64,000 bases of DNA from Chryseobacterium culicis (GCF_900108365.1 NZ_FNWQ01000002.1:310001-374000), one strand, 5' to 3'; numbered from the stretch's first letter, positions 1-9,930 are shown. Program-made: numbers and translations. The notes: generated by a model not told the origin, from the sequence alone.

Positions 1-3000
1 AAGCTGATCAGAAATAGGCGGATATCTTCATTTGTTTGAAAATTTGCTACCTTTTCGCCTCTGTCTTTCGTTTGGCCCGTTAAATATTCAAACGGAATGC
101 TGTGACGCTCCAGTTCTGCTTTTATAAGATCAAGCATTCCTACGAACTGAGAGAAAACAAGAATTTTGTGATCTTTTGATTTGCCAAGGATCTGCTCCGT
201 CAGAATTTCGATTTTAACGGCATTTTCACCGGAATATCCCTCTTTCATAAGAACAGGGGAATTACATATCTGTCTGAGCCTTGTAAGGCCTGTCAGAACG
301 TGCATGCTGTTTTGGTTCAGGTCATCGTCATCATGGGCTGCAATAAACTCTCGAAGTTCTTTCTCGTACGCATCGTAGATTTTACGCTGTTCTGCATTCA
401 TTTCACAGTAGATTACCGTTTCTGTCTTCTCCGGAAGCTCTTTGGCCACCTGTTTTTTCGTTCTTCTGAGGATAAATGGCTTTATCTTTTGCTGAAGCTC
501 TGCGGCGCGTTTGTTGAATTCAAATTTATCAATCGGAATGGCATAAATATCTTTGAAATACTGTTTACTTCCCAGCAATCCCGGACAGGCAAAGGAAAGC
601 TGGCTGTAAAGATCGAAAGTGCTGTTCTCGACAGGTGTACCGGTCAGTACAATCCTGTTTCGCGACTGAAGAAGACGGGCGGCTTTATATCGTTCTGAAT
701 TTGGGTTTTTAATAACTTGTGATTCGTCCAGAAATACATAATTGAATTTAAAATTTTTCAGAAACTTACTGTCAGAAAGAAGCATTCCGTAGGTGGTAAG
801 AATAACTTCATAATCGCTCATATGAGTTGCTGTCTTCGGCCGGTCTGCCCCATAATGAAGCAGAACTTTTATGGAAGGAGCAAATCTGCTGATCTCTTCC
901 TGCCAGTTGAAAAGCAGGGAAGTGGGAACTACAACCAGATTGGTGGTATGGCCTCGTTTTTCCCTCTGAGAAAGAATAAAAGCAATAATCTGAATGGTTT
1001 TACCCAGACCCATATCATCAGCCAGGCATCCTCCGAAGTTGAATTCATCAAGAAAATTTAACCAGTTCAGTCCGTCATGCTGATAATCTCTGAGTTCAGC
1101 ATTCAGTCCATCAGGAACAGCTGTTTCCGGAATCTTTTTTACTTTGGAAAACTTTGCGGAATAAAAGCTGAGCTCTTCCTGAACCTCATGGCTCAGAACT
1201 TCTTTCTCAAACAGCGAAGCAACTTCCGTAAAATTGATTTTAGGAATTTTTAAGAGCTCTTCATCAATTTCTCCTGCATGGAAGTAAGCCGATATCTTTT
1301 CGATCCATTCTTCAGGAAGAATACCTGTGCTGCCGTCATCCAGCTGAACAAATTTGCTTTTGTTCCGAATCGAACGGTGAAGCTGCTTCAGAGAAGCTTC
1401 TTTAGGACCAAACCTTACTTTTAGCTGGGCATTAAACCAGTCCAGCCCACTGGTGATCTGGATATTGATTTTAGCGCGGTGAGGGTTTAATTTATTGTTT
1501 TTCAGTTCGTTAAATCCGAGTATGATGATCCCTTCATTTCTCCATGTCTCGAATGCATCAAGAAACCAGTTGTTATCCAGGAACTTATCTCTGTGAAGAT
1601 AAAAATACTGATAGCCGTCCATCTGCTCTTCAAAGTCAGGATGCTGCTGCATTACTACAGAGGTAAAGCGTGCTTCTGCAGATTCATCTCTTTCTATTTT
1701 AAATGGATTTCCATTCTGATCCGTATCAAAAAGCTGCTTTCTGGAATAGACAGGAACTTCTATATCACCGTATTTCATAACGGGAGTAATTCCTATATAA
1801 TTTTCCTGCTGACGGAGATAAATGACTTTTTCAGTCTGATAATTCTTGTCTTTAAGCTGTACTTTTGTTGCGGGCTGTATGTAGCTGTAATTGATATGAA
1901 TACGTTCTTCTAAATTAGAGAGAATTCCCTGCATAAATGCCTCATATTTTGAAGAATGAACCAGCAGGATCTCATTATTAGCTTTAAAAAACCGGATGAT
2001 TCTCAGCATGTCCGGATCTTCTACAAAGCTGAAAATGTTATGCTTATAGACAAAATACTCATTTCTGAGGATGATGTTTTTAAAGGGAACAGAAGTATCG
2101 TTAAAGTACAGTTCTCCGGTTATTTCAAAAAACGGATCTTTCTTAAATACAGATAGTTGAATCTCCGCATCTAAAGTGTTTAATTCAACCTGAAAAAGTG
2201 ACTTTGCAGAAACGGATTCTGCAATTTCCCGGTCGTGATAGTAGACCTCCAATTCAAGAGGATTCTGTACAATACGCTTTAGAGCTTCCAGTTCAGAAGG
2301 ATTGTAATCTTCATTATAATTATTCTGGAAAGAAGTAATGGCAGTATAAAATTTGATATCTGCCGGCTTCTCTGCTTTCCAAATCAGGGACATGGCATCT
2401 ACAGGAGTAACGGGATTCTTTATTTTTCCTGTCTGCGTTATTTCCGCCTTCATCAGGGAGAAGGTCATATGATTATAATAACGGTGCTTACCAATGACAA
2501 GTATTTGTTTTTTGGTACTTTCCAGTGATGCCAGCTCTTCCAGTTTAGACGGAAGCCTGGGAAGAAGATCTCCTGTAAGCATTACATCCTCCACGGGAAG
2601 CATTTCTTTTATTCTGGGAAGTATTTCAATGCTGCCATCGGTGTAATCCAGCTGAAAATACTGATCCAGATCCGGTTCATTTTCAAGGCCGTATCCTTTG
2701 GCTTTAGGGAGAATTGTCTTTTTACGGAGTGTATCATCAAAAAAAAGCCGGAAATTTTTATTCTCAATTATACAGTGGATGATCTCTGCCTGATGGGAAC
2801 AAAGCTGGCCATGGGAGCTGTCGCAGGTGCAGGAGCAGATTAATGAGCTGCCTATTTTACTGATGGTAACCACTGGATAGTCCTGCAGGGTAGAGTGTTT
2901 TGTAAAGGTCCCTGAATTGTTTTCAATTGCAGCGGGATAGATCTCACGAAAATCCCTTATTCCAATAAATGCGCTGTCTGCGGTATGTTTCAGCAGATCA

Positions 3001-3050
3001 TATACGGAAAGTGTACTGATATTGATGTTTTCAAGAATGTATTCTGCCAT
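1..3050 (-). CDS. SNF2-family DEAD/DEAH helicase with SWIM zinc finger (C-terminus off the left edge)
   Basis: ATP-dependent nucleic-acid translocase of the SNF2/RapA superfamily. The ATG is at 3048-3050 and about 1016 codons are open down to the window edge, so the gene is partial. A SWIM zinc finger lies near the N-terminus (C74-x-C76, then C84-x-H86). A long middle region follows, then the helicase core: Walker A GLGKT ending at about K684 and a Walker B DESQ box at about residues 775-778. The start of the second RecA-like lobe is visible before the edge. SWIM plus SNF2 is a common bacterial combination whose substrate is not well defined; repair or transcription recycling is inference. 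It reads away from the SDR gene, so 3051-3184 should hold divergent promoters. Confidence 0.93.
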   Translation of the reverse strand, partial: MAEYILENINISTLSVYDLLKHTADSAFIGIRDFREIYPAAIENNSGTFTKHSTLQDYPVVTISKIGSSLICSCTCDSSHGQLCSHQAEIIHCIIENKNFRLFFDDTLRKKTILPKAKGYGLENEPDLDQYFQLDYTDGSIEILPRIKEMLPVEDVMLTGDLLPRLPSKLEELASLESTKKQILVIGKHRYYNHMTFSLMKAEITQTGKIKNPVTPVDAMSLIWKAEKPADIKFYTAITSFQNNYNEDYNPSELEALKRIVQNPLELEVYYHDREIAESVSAKSLFQVELNTLDAEIQLSVFKKDPFFEITGELYFNDTSVPFKNIILRNEYFVYKHNIFSFVEDPDMLRIIRFFKANNEILLVHSSKYEAFMQGILSNLEERIHINYSYIQPATKVQLKDKNYQTEKVIYLRQQENYIGITPVMKYGDIEVPVYSRKQLFDTDQNGNPFKIERDESAEARFTSVVMQQHPDFEEQMDGYQYFYLHRDKFLDNNWFLDAFETWRNEGIIILGFNELKNNKLNPHRAKINIQITSGLDWFNAQLKVRFGPKEASLKQLHRSIRNKSKFVQLDDGSTGILPEEWIEKISAYFHAGEIDEELLKIPKINFTEVASLFEKEVLSHEVQEELSFYSAKFSKVKKIPETAVPDGLNAELRDYQHDGLNWLNFLDEFNFGGCLADDMGLGKTIQIIAFILSQREKRGHTTNLVVVPTSLLFNWQEEISRFAPSIKVLLHYGADRPKTATHMSDYEVILTTYGMLLSDSKFLKNFKFNYVFLDESQVIKNPNSERYKAARLLQSRNRIVLTGTPVENSTFDLYSQLSFACPGLLGSKQYFKDIYAIPIDKFEFNKRAAELQQKIKPFILRRTKKQVAKELPEKTETVIYCEMNAEQRKIYDAYEKELREFIAAHDDDDLNQNSMHVLTGLTRLRQICNSPVLMKEGYSGENAVKIEILTEQILGKSKDHKILVFSQFVGMLDLIKAELERHSIPFEYLTGQTKDRGEKVANFQTNEDIRLFLIS

Positions 3051-3184
3051 AAAAATAGATGGTAGCAAACTTACAAAAAACAAATGTATTAAAGAATCCG
3101 TTTTGGCTACAGCTTACCCCGTTTTGGCAACTCCTGCATTGGTTCTAATGCTGAACTTTGTCCTGTAATTTTAAACCAAGAAAA

Positions 3185-3982
3185 ATGAAGACAATTTTTA
3201 TAACAGGTGCTTCTACAGGATTAGGTAAAGCAGCTGCCCAATTATTTCAAAATAACGGATGGAAAGTAATTGCTACGATGAGAAATCCTGATGCAGCAGC
3301 AGATCTTGCCGCTTTGGAGAATGTAACTGTACTTCCGCTGGATGTTACCCGCCCGGAGCAGATAAAATCTACCGTAAAACAAGCTTTGGAGCTTGGAGAC
3401 ATTGATGTAGTGTATAATAATGCAGGATATGGATTGATAGGACCTTTGGAGGCACTTTCTGATGATCAGATTGTAAAACAGCTTAATACAAATTTATTAG
3501 GAGTAATACGTGTTACACAGGCTTTTATCCCTTATTTCAGAGAACAGAAAAAAGGAATGTTTATTTCTACAACGTCTATAGGAGGACTGGTTACATTTCC
3601 TTTGGGTTCTACTTATCATGCTACCAAATGGGCGCTTGAGGGCTGGAGTGAAAGCTTAGCATTTGAACTTAATGCGTTGGGAATTGATATTAAGACCGTT
3701 TCTCCCGGTGGAATCAAAACCGATTTTGTAAGCCGCTCTCTGGATTCAGCATCCAGCCCCGCTTACGAAGAGATGACGAACTCTCTTTTTTCTAAAATGG
3801 AAGGAATGATGGAAGCCGCTTCTACACCTGAGCAAATTGCAGAAGTAGTATACGAGGCTGCTACAGACGGCAAAAAGCAGCTGAGATATGTCGCTGGAGA
3901 AGATGCTAAGGCGATCTATGCGCAACGTCTTGAATTGGGTGATGAGGCGTTCAGAGAGCAGTTTGGGAAACAGTTTATTTAG
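3185..3982 (+). CDS. Short-chain dehydrogenase/reductase (SDR)
   Basis: NAD(P)-dependent oxidoreductase of the classical SDR family, 265 residues. The Rossmann motif TGASTGLG is at residues 7-14, NNAG at 78-81, and the catalytic Ser131, Tyr144 and Lys148 (YHATK) are all present. An in-frame TTG at 3158 would add nine residues, but the ATG at 3185 places the glycine-rich loop at the normal distance from the N-terminus, so I use it. The substrate is unknown. An AraC-type regulator starts 74 bp downstream on the same strand, which suggests an inducible enzyme controlled by that neighbour (inference). Confidence 0.92.
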   Translation: MKTIFITGASTGLGKAAAQLFQNNGWKVIATMRNPDAAADLAALENVTVLPLDVTRPEQIKSTVKQALELGDIDVVYNNAGYGLIGPLEALSDDQIVKQLNTNLLGVIRVTQAFIPYFREQKKGMFISTTSIGGLVTFPLGSTYHATKWALEGWSESLAFELNALGIDIKTVSPGGIKTDFVSRSLDSASSPAYEEMTNSLFSKMEGMMEAASTPEQIAEVVYEAATDGKKQLRYVAGEDAKAIYAQRLELGDEAFREQFGKQFI

Positions 3983-4056
3983 AAGGTTTTGGAAGACAGT
4001 ATAGATAAGTGACCTTTATGCTGTCTTTTCCACCAAATAATTTATAATTTTATATC

Positions 4057-4971
4057 ATGGAAAAGAAAGATAACGTCCCTTTAAAAATTTCATCCATCTC
4101 CGAACTGCACACTATGCTGCAGCTCCCTAAACCGCTTCATCCCTTAGTAAGCCTTGTGGATAATACCAAAATGAGCATTAAAAAGGATATGCTTAAGAGA
4201 AGTTTTATCATGAATTTTTATAAAATCTCTTATAAATATTCTACTGTTGGGAAAATGGGCTATGGACAGGGATATTATGATTTCAATGAGGGAGGAATGA
4301 TGTTTACGGCACCTGGCCAGGTTCTTTCCACAGATGAGAATGCAGAGTATTGCGGATATACTTTACTGGTGCATCCGGATTTTATCAGAAGTTATGATCT
4401 CGCAAAGAAAATCAGGAACTTTGGTTTCTTTTCTTATGATACAAATGAAGCATTGCATTTGTCTGATCAGGAAAAAACAATAATTACGGGATTACTGGAC
4501 AGTATTGGAAATGAGCTTAATACGGCCATTGATGAGGTAAGCCAGGACGTTATAGTTTCTTATATTGATGTGCTGCTCAATTACAGCAACCGCTTTTATA
4601 AAAGGCAGTTTATTACAAGAAAAGCAATTAATAATGATCTGCTGACTAAAATGGATGTTGTGCTTGAGGACTATTTTAATCAGCAGGAAACATTAAATAA
4701 GGGGCTTCCTACGGTAGAATTTCTGGCTTCCACTCTGCACCTGTCACCTCATTATCTGAGTGATATGCTGCGTAACCTTACAGGTTTGAATGCCCAGCAG
4801 CATATTCATGAAAAACTGATTGAAAAAGCAAAGGAATATCTTACTACCACAGCATTTTCTGTATCAGAAGTTGCTTATGCACTCGGCTTTGAACATCCGC
4901 AGTCATTTAATAAACTCTTTAAAAAGAAGACTGATAAAACTCCCTTAAGTTACAGACAGTCTTTTAATTAG
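4057..4971 (+). CDS. AraC-family transcriptional regulator
   Basis: A 304-residue one-component regulator. The C-terminal part (about residues 205-304) has the double helix-turn-helix of the AraC family: a first HTH around VEFLASTLHLSPHYLSDML and a second around VSEVAYALGFEHPQSFNKLF, ending in the usual P-x-x-Y-R. The N-terminal half is a ligand-binding type domain without an obvious assignment. It follows the SDR gene and is closed by a hairpin terminator 9 bp after its stop. It probably controls the SDR gene or the MFS gene downstream; target and ligand cannot be read from sequence. Confidence 0.92.
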   Translation: MEKKDNVPLKISSISELHTMLQLPKPLHPLVSLVDNTKMSIKKDMLKRSFIMNFYKISYKYSTVGKMGYGQGYYDFNEGGMMFTAPGQVLSTDENAEYCGYTLLVHPDFIRSYDLAKKIRNFGFFSYDTNEALHLSDQEKTIITGLLDSIGNELNTAIDEVSQDVIVSYIDVLLNYSNRFYKRQFITRKAINNDLLTKMDVVLEDYFNQQETLNKGLPTVEFLASTLHLSPHYLSDMLRNLTGLNAQQHIHEKLIEKAKEYLTTTAFSVSEVAYALGFEHPQSFNKLFKKKTDKTPLSYRQSFN

Positions 4972-4980
4972 ATATACATT

Positions 4981-5007
4981 ACCCGGTTTACATGCCGGGT
5001 ATTTTTT
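4981..5007 (+). terminator. Rho-independent terminator after the AraC gene
   Basis: A six-base-pair GC stem (ACCCGG / CCGGGT) with an eight-base loop, followed by A then six T residues. It sits just past the stop codon of the AraC gene. Confidence 0.85.
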
Positions 5008-5165
5008 GTTTTAAAGTAAGATTAAAGAAAAAAATATAAGATTTCAAGTAATTGCAGAGAGATTCTTGCTGATTGGTTAAAATGGAACATAAAAATGACA
5101 AAAACGGACTACATTGTAAGGGGTGAGGGTGTTTAAATTTGCAGAAGGAATTTTTACCCCCTGCT

Positions 5166-6326
5166 ATGATGAACGAGAGAGAATCTTTTAATGCCAAAAT
5201 GCCAACCGCCTGTTTTTTACTTTTCTTCGCCCACGGGCTTGTTTTTTCTTCCTGGGCGAGCCGGATTCCTATCATTAAAACGGCTCTTTCCATCAATGAA
5301 GGACAACTGGGAACACTGTTGCTGTTAATGCCAATAGGACAGCTATCCACCATGGTTTTAGCCGGTAAACTGATCAGTATCTACGGAAGCAGCGGGATTA
5401 TTAAAAGATGTTTTTTACTGTATCCTTTTTTTCTTTTGTTAATTGGTTTGTCGCCTTCCTACTGGACGTTGGGTGTTGTTCTGTTTTTCTTTGGAGTTTC
5501 CGGTAACATGTGCAATATCGCAATCAATACCCAGGCTATTGAAATAGAATCCATAACGAAAAAAACGCTTCTTTCTTCATATCACGGGGCCTGGTGCTTT
5601 GCAGGACTGACAGGAGCAGTAGTAGGGCTTCTGATGATCAATCTTCATGTAGGAACTTTTTATCATTTTATAATTATTTTCCTGGTGGTAGGAATTCTTT
5701 GGTTCTACAGTAAAAAAAAACTTACCAATATTATTCACAAGGCAGAACCTCAAACCCGGTCAATATTCAAGGCCGTAAATCCAACGTTGGTCGGTTTGGG
5801 AATCATAGGATTTCTGAGTATGGCGATTGAAGGAGCCATGTTCGACTGGAGCGGAGTCTATTTTCAAACAATCGTTAAAGCTCCTGAAAATCTTGTTATA
5901 CTGGGGTATACGAGCTTTATTTTAATGATGACTTTAGGTCGTTTTGTCGGAAATAAAATCATAGAAAAATATGGGAAAAAGATTGTTCTGCAGGGTTGTG
6001 GAATATTGATGAGCAGCGGTCTGTTTCTAAGTGTTTTCTTTCCGGAACTGTGGATCTGTATTATTGCTTTCATGATTATTGGTCTTGGAAGCTCACTAAG
6101 TGTGCCTTCCGTTTACAGTACCGTAGGAAAGGTGAGTACGGTAGCTCCGAGCATAGCCTTATCATTTGTTTCCAGCATCTCGTTTTTGGGATTTCTGATG
6201 GGGCCGCCCCTTATCGGATATATTGGGGAGAGTTTTGACCTGAGATATTCATACGGCCTTTTTGCCTGTTTTGGAATTTTACTGGCAATTATGGCCGGGC
6301 AGATGAAAGTTTTCAGAAAATCGTAA
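5166..6326 (+). CDS. MFS transporter, YbjJ-like
   Basis: Major facilitator of 386 residues with about twelve hydrophobic segments. The N-terminal segment carries W-A-S-R-I-P followed by a short amphipathic stretch and N-E-G-Q-L-G, which resembles the YbjJ subgroup, whose substrates are poorly defined. A TTG at 5139 would extend the frame by nine residues, but tandem ATG codons at 5166/5169 are the better start. It is followed 131 bp later by another AraC-type regulator on the same strand. An efflux role is inference from the regulatory surroundings. Confidence 0.88.
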   Translation: MMNERESFNAKMPTACFLLFFAHGLVFSSWASRIPIIKTALSINEGQLGTLLLLMPIGQLSTMVLAGKLISIYGSSGIIKRCFLLYPFFLLLIGLSPSYWTLGVVLFFFGVSGNMCNIAINTQAIEIESITKKTLLSSYHGAWCFAGLTGAVVGLLMINLHVGTFYHFIIIFLVVGILWFYSKKKLTNIIHKAEPQTRSIFKAVNPTLVGLGIIGFLSMAIEGAMFDWSGVYFQTIVKAPENLVILGYTSFILMMTLGRFVGNKIIEKYGKKIVLQGCGILMSSGLFLSVFFPELWICIIAFMIIGLGSSLSVPSVYSTVGKVSTVAPSIALSFVSSISFLGFLMGPPLIGYIGESFDLRYSYGLFACFGILLAIMAGQMKVFRKS

Positions 6327-6434
6327 TGATTCTTAGAACGTAATTCTGACATCTCTTACGATTTTTCTGACATGTTTTGGCTTGCGGGTATTGGATAATA
6401 TTGCATGGTAAAAACTGTTCCTAAAAAAACTCAT

Positions 6435-6442
6435 TATCTTTA
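6435..6442 (+). promoter_or_regulatory. Candidate -7 element for the second AraC gene
   Basis: TATCTTTA, one mismatch from the Bacteroidetes -7 consensus TAnnTTTG, 15 bp before the ATG at 6458. No TTTG is visible at the correct -33 distance. Confidence 0.4.
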
Positions 6443-6457
6443 GTAAAATTTCTTTGT

Positions 6458-7321
6458 ATGAAACCGCTCTCAGGAATTGTAACCGAATCCGCCATTGATC
6501 ACTCTTTTTCGGTAAAACGGCTGGAAGATGATGTTCCATATTCGGGAGATTTTGTGAGGCTCAACTATCATCACATTGTAATGGTAGAAAGTGGTAAAGG
6601 AAGCCTGAAAATAGACGAATATTCTTTTAATATAGCAGATCAGGAAATTTTTTTATTATCCAAAGGCCAGATATGCAGGTTTGAAAATGATTCATCTGTT
6701 CATGGGTATCATATTTCTTTTGGAGACTGTTTTTGGGAAAGAGTACCTGCAAGCGCAAGCAATTGTAAGGCTGTTCTCTTTAATAACGCTGCTGCAAATC
6801 AAAAGCTGATACCGGATCAGGCTGAAGCACGTGAATTTTCAGGATTGATTCTCAACTTACTGAAGGAATACCAGGCCGAATCCTATACCAATCAGATGGA
6901 TGTGATGGCTGCGTATCTGAAAATTATCATGATAAAGCTGGCTAATGTAAAAATTGTAAGAGAAGACACTTTTGACAGTCAGGATTATATCATTTACCGA
7001 AAATTTATGGAACTTTTGAGCAGCCAGTACCGCAGCCTTCATGCGGTGAATGACTATTCCGGAATGTTGAATATGACATCAAGAAGGCTAAGTGAATTAT
7101 GCAAGCGGTGCTGTGACAAAAGTGCAAAAGAAATCATCAACGGACAGATCATTGCAGAAGCCAAACGACTTCTTCAGTTCAGTGCTCATTCTGTAAAAGA
7201 AATTGCTTATCAGCTTAATTTTGGCACATCGGAACAGTTCAGCCATTATTTTAAAAAGCACACCCAGATATCTCCGGTAAATTATCGTAGTAATTTTATT
7301 CATATGGAAGTAGAATCATGA
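6458..7321 (+). CDS. AraC-family transcriptional regulator (cupin-type N-terminus)
   Basis: A 287-residue regulator. The N-terminal half reads like a cupin-type sensing domain (V-E-S-G-K-G-S-L near residue 45, then regularly spaced beta-strand patterns). The C-terminal about 100 residues contain two HTH units, the second around VKEIAYQLNFGTSEQFSHYF, and the family ending P-V-N-Y-R. It lies between an MFS gene and an HD-hydrolase gene, all on the plus strand. The ligand is unknown. Confidence 0.9.
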   Translation: MKPLSGIVTESAIDHSFSVKRLEDDVPYSGDFVRLNYHHIVMVESGKGSLKIDEYSFNIADQEIFLLSKGQICRFENDSSVHGYHISFGDCFWERVPASASNCKAVLFNNAAANQKLIPDQAEAREFSGLILNLLKEYQAESYTNQMDVMAAYLKIIMIKLANVKIVREDTFDSQDYIIYRKFMELLSSQYRSLHAVNDYSGMLNMTSRRLSELCKRCCDKSAKEIINGQIIAEAKRLLQFSAHSVKEIAYQLNFGTSEQFSHYFKKHTQISPVNYRSNFIHMEVES

Positions 7322-7379
7322 CTGAAATTTTGACATGTTATCGGTATTTATTGATATTCTCACGCATTTGAAATCCCGA

Positions 7380-7387
7380 TATCTTTG
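7380..7387 (+). promoter_or_regulatory. -7 element that decides the start of the HD-hydrolase gene
   Basis: TATCTTTG matches the Bacteroidetes -7 consensus TAnnTTTG exactly. Transcription would start near 7393, downstream of the first in-frame ATG (7335) and upstream of the one at 7407, so it supports 7407 as the true start. No good -33 motif at the right spacing. Confidence 0.45.
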
Positions 7388-7406
7388 GATAAAATTATAT
7401 AAAGAT

Positions 7407-8057
7407 ATGTCAGTAAATCGTATGAAAGAAGTTGCGGGAATTATGATCCCGGACAGTAAAATCGCTGCAGAAGCTACAGAACTTTTATTGGAACACGGAA
7501 CAGAATTTATCTACAATCATTCGCTGCGTGTTTTTCTGTTCTCCTCATTACATGCAAAACGAGAAAACAAAACCCATGATTCTGAGCTGCTGTATGTTGC
7601 CTCCGTATTTCATGATCTGGGATTAGTTTCCCATTACAGCAGTTCTGATCTGAGGTTTGAGGTAGATGGAGCCAATGCTGCAAGAGACTTTTTGAAAGGT
7701 CATGGTATAGCTCAGGATAAGCTTCAGCTTGTCTGGGATACTATTGCCTTACACACCACCATTGGGATTGCAGAACATAAAGAAAATGAAGTCGCCTTAA
7801 TGTACGCAGGCGTTGGGCTGGATGTGATGGGAGAAGGATACGAAAATCTGAGCGCAGAACATCGGGAAGAAATTATCAGCGCTTTTCCGAGAAATGATTT
7901 CAAAAAGAAGATTATTCCTACATTTTTCAGTGGTTTTGAACATAAGACGGAAACCACTTTCGGAAATATAAAAGCAGATGTATGTGCCTTTATGATCCCC
8001 AATTTTGAAAGGAAAAACTTTTGTGATTGTATTTTGCATTCTCCATGGTCTGAATAA
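7407..8057 (+). CDS. HD-domain hydrolase, cyanamide-hydratase-like
   Basis: A metal-dependent HD-superfamily protein of 216 residues from the ATG at 7407. An upstream ATG at 7335 would add 24 residues, but it lies before the best promoter motif and encodes an unrelated hydrophobic stretch. Metal-binding residues are visible: H38 (N-H-S-L-R), H69-D70 (F-H-D-L-G-L) and H116 (A-L-H-T). The spacing and the F-E-V-D-G-A-N-A-A segment resemble HD proteins related to fungal cyanamide hydratase. The actual substrate is unknown; a small-molecule hydrolase or hydratase fits this neighbourhood of exporters and regulators. Confidence 0.8.
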   Translation: MSVNRMKEVAGIMIPDSKIAAEATELLLEHGTEFIYNHSLRVFLFSSLHAKRENKTHDSELLYVASVFHDLGLVSHYSSSDLRFEVDGANAARDFLKGHGIAQDKLQLVWDTIALHTTIGIAEHKENEVALMYAGVGLDVMGEGYENLSAEHREEIISAFPRNDFKKKIIPTFFSGFEHKTETTFGNIKADVCAFMIPNFERKNFCDCILHSPWSE

Positions 8058-8076
8058 GTAGTAGAATTTTTAATAA

Positions 8077-8108
8077 CCTACACAGCACTGATTACAGTAC
8101 TGTGTAGG
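8077..8108. terminator. Bidirectional hairpin between convergent genes
   Basis: A perfect nine-base-pair stem (CCTACACAG / CTGTGTAGG) in the 59 bp between the convergent HD-hydrolase and SnoaL-like genes. T-tracts are weak on both sides, so it may work only as a shared transcript end. Confidence 0.6.
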
Positions 8109-8116
8109 CTGTTTGG

Positions 8117-8506
8117 TTATATCCACTGCTCAATAAGATGAAGCCACAGCGCTTTTTCTTCATTCAGCAGAAAGACAGCTGATGAGGTTCTTCTGTTGGT
8201 AACTTCTCCTGTAATCTGAGTTTCAATATAAGTGGCTACACCATGATATTCGGAATGATGAACTTCTATATTCTCTACCAGAATATTCCGTTCCGGAAAT
8301 TTTCCGGATACGGTGGGAAGCCATTCTTCAAGCATGGATAGAGTAATGGTATCTCCATTTCCATTTATCATTTTAAAATCTGGCGAGAATCCGGATAAAA
8401 GGTCCTTGTAAAGACTTTCCTGATTTTTAGCTTTCCCCTGAAACCATTTTTCAATATTTCTGTGAAATTCTTTAATTTCCCCAATGATCTTTTCTGTATT
8501 GTTCAT
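8117..8506 (-). CDS. Small SnoaL/DUF4440-like protein
   Basis: A soluble protein of 129 residues with an alpha+beta pattern like the NTF2/SnoaL fold: an N-terminal helix, a central segment with S-P-D-F-K-M-I-N-G-N-G-D, then alternating beta strands ending in W-L-H-L-I-E-Q-W. Members serve as small enzymes or ligand-binding domains and sequence alone does not say which. It lies 36 bp downstream of the DHA2 exporter gene on the same strand, so they may be co-transcribed. Confidence 0.65.
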   Translation of the reverse strand: MNNTEKIIGEIKEFHRNIEKWFQGKAKNQESLYKDLLSGFSPDFKMINGNGDTITLSMLEEWLPTVSGKFPERNILVENIEVHHSEYHGVATYIETQITGEVTNRRTSSAVFLLNEEKALWLHLIEQWI

Positions 8507-8542
8507 ATTTAAATGTAAAGTATTTTTGATTTAACCGGTCTT

Positions 8543-9919
8543 TTAATTCATGATTTTTAGTAATCGGTTTCCTGCCCAAAGTCCCGCCAGCTGAAAAATA
8601 CCGATCATTCCTACAGCCACGGTAAATGCTTTTGCGAATCCCAGAACAGGTATCAGATTAAAAAATAATGTACCAATAATGGCTCCTCCGGAAACACTTC
8701 CAATCTGAATGCCTATGCTTACCAGCCCCGAAGCCTGTCCGGTTTTATCTTTAGAAACCAAAGAAATAGCCGTGCGCATCATTACGGGCATGATGGTACC
8801 ATGTCCAAAGCCGACAATAAAAAGGGGAGCATGTGTGATGAATGAGGGTTTCTGATGAAAATAAAAGGCGGCTGCACTGACCAGAAAACCGGCAATTAAT
8901 AATGTTAATCCTAAATAGATCATTTTTGCTGTTGTAAAATGTAGTTTTGAAATCGTCAAAGGAGCAAGAAAAAATGCGAGTCCGTAAGGAACGATGGCTA
9001 ATCCGGTCTGCATTGAGTTTTGATGGAGAAATTGCTGAAGATAGTAAGGATAACAAATGAATAATCCTGCCGTAAAATTATAAAAGAAAATAACCAGAAG
9101 GCTTAATGCAAAGGGCTTTTGCTGCAGCAGGACCGGATCTATAAGTACCGGATGCTTATTTTGAAGTTGTTTCTTCTCATATTCTAAAAATAAAAAGAAT
9201 ACTAAAATTCCGGTCAAAAGTATTCCGAAGATCCACCATGCCCATCCGGATTTTTGTCCGAAAATAAGAGGACAGATAAGCATAAGCAGAGCAAGAATTA
9301 ACAGTAATGCTCCTGTAAAATCTATACCCGTTTGTTTCTTTGTATTGCTGCTGTCCATTGTAAAATGAATCCCCAGAATGCAGATCACTGTAATCGGTAC
9401 ATTCACAAGAAATACCATTTCCCATGAAAAATTTCCCCAATGCATACTTAAAAGAACCCCGCCGGATAACTGCCCGATTACGGAAGCAAGACCAAATACT
9501 GAACTGAAAAGACTAACAGCCTTGGGTTGTTCATGACTGTTAAAAAGATCTTTGATCGAGGCTAATACCTGTGGAGCAAGCAATGATGCTCCTACACCCT
9601 GAAACAATCTGAAAATAATCAGCCATGTAATATCCGGGGAAAAAGCACAGGCAAGGGATGAAAGCAGAAAAGTATATAATCCCCATATAAATACCTTTTT
9701 ACGGCCGTAAATATCACCAAGTCTTCCGCCGCATACAACAAGCGCTGCATAGGTAAGCCCATAAATGGCTACAACCATTTGAAGCTGATGATCACTGGCA
9801 TTGAATGCTTTTTTAATAGAAGGCAGGGCCATATTGACAATAAAATAGTCCAGTGGTGAAAGAAACGCTCCGGCAATTAAAAAATTGAGCGCCTGCCACC
9901 GTTTCGGATATGTGTTCAT
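8543..9919 (-). CDS. MFS drug exporter, DHA2 (EmrB/QacA-like) family
   Basis: A 458-residue membrane transporter with about fourteen hydrophobic segments. Segment 1 carries L-S-P-L-D-Y-F-I-V-N-M-A-L-P, the DHA2 pattern with an acidic residue in the first helix; the loop after helix 2 has G-R-L-G-D-I-Y-G-R-K-K, the MFS signature; R-L-F-Q-G-V-G-A-S follows. DHA2 proteins export hydrophobic drugs and dyes with proton antiport. It is divergent from an AraC regulator 71 bp away, the usual arrangement of an exporter and its local activator. Confidence 0.92.
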   Translation of the reverse strand: MNTYPKRWQALNFLIAGAFLSPLDYFIVNMALPSIKKAFNASDHQLQMVVAIYGLTYAALVVCGGRLGDIYGRKKVFIWGLYTFLLSSLACAFSPDITWLIIFRLFQGVGASLLAPQVLASIKDLFNSHEQPKAVSLFSSVFGLASVIGQLSGGVLLSMHWGNFSWEMVFLVNVPITVICILGIHFTMDSSNTKKQTGIDFTGALLLILALLMLICPLIFGQKSGWAWWIFGILLTGILVFFLFLEYEKKQLQNKHPVLIDPVLLQQKPFALSLLVIFFYNFTAGLFICYPYYLQQFLHQNSMQTGLAIVPYGLAFFLAPLTISKLHFTTAKMIYLGLTLLIAGFLVSAAAFYFHQKPSFITHAPLFIVGFGHGTIMPVMMRTAISLVSKDKTGQASGLVSIGIQIGSVSGGAIIGTLFFNLIPVLGFAKAFTVAVGMIGIFQLAGLWAGNRLLKIMN

Positions 9920-9930
9920 GTTTTTTTGTG

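Noticed and set aside
5139..5165. TTG start for the YbjJ-like MFS gene
   Set aside because: Tandem ATG codons 27 bp later start just before the first membrane segment and need no rare start codon.
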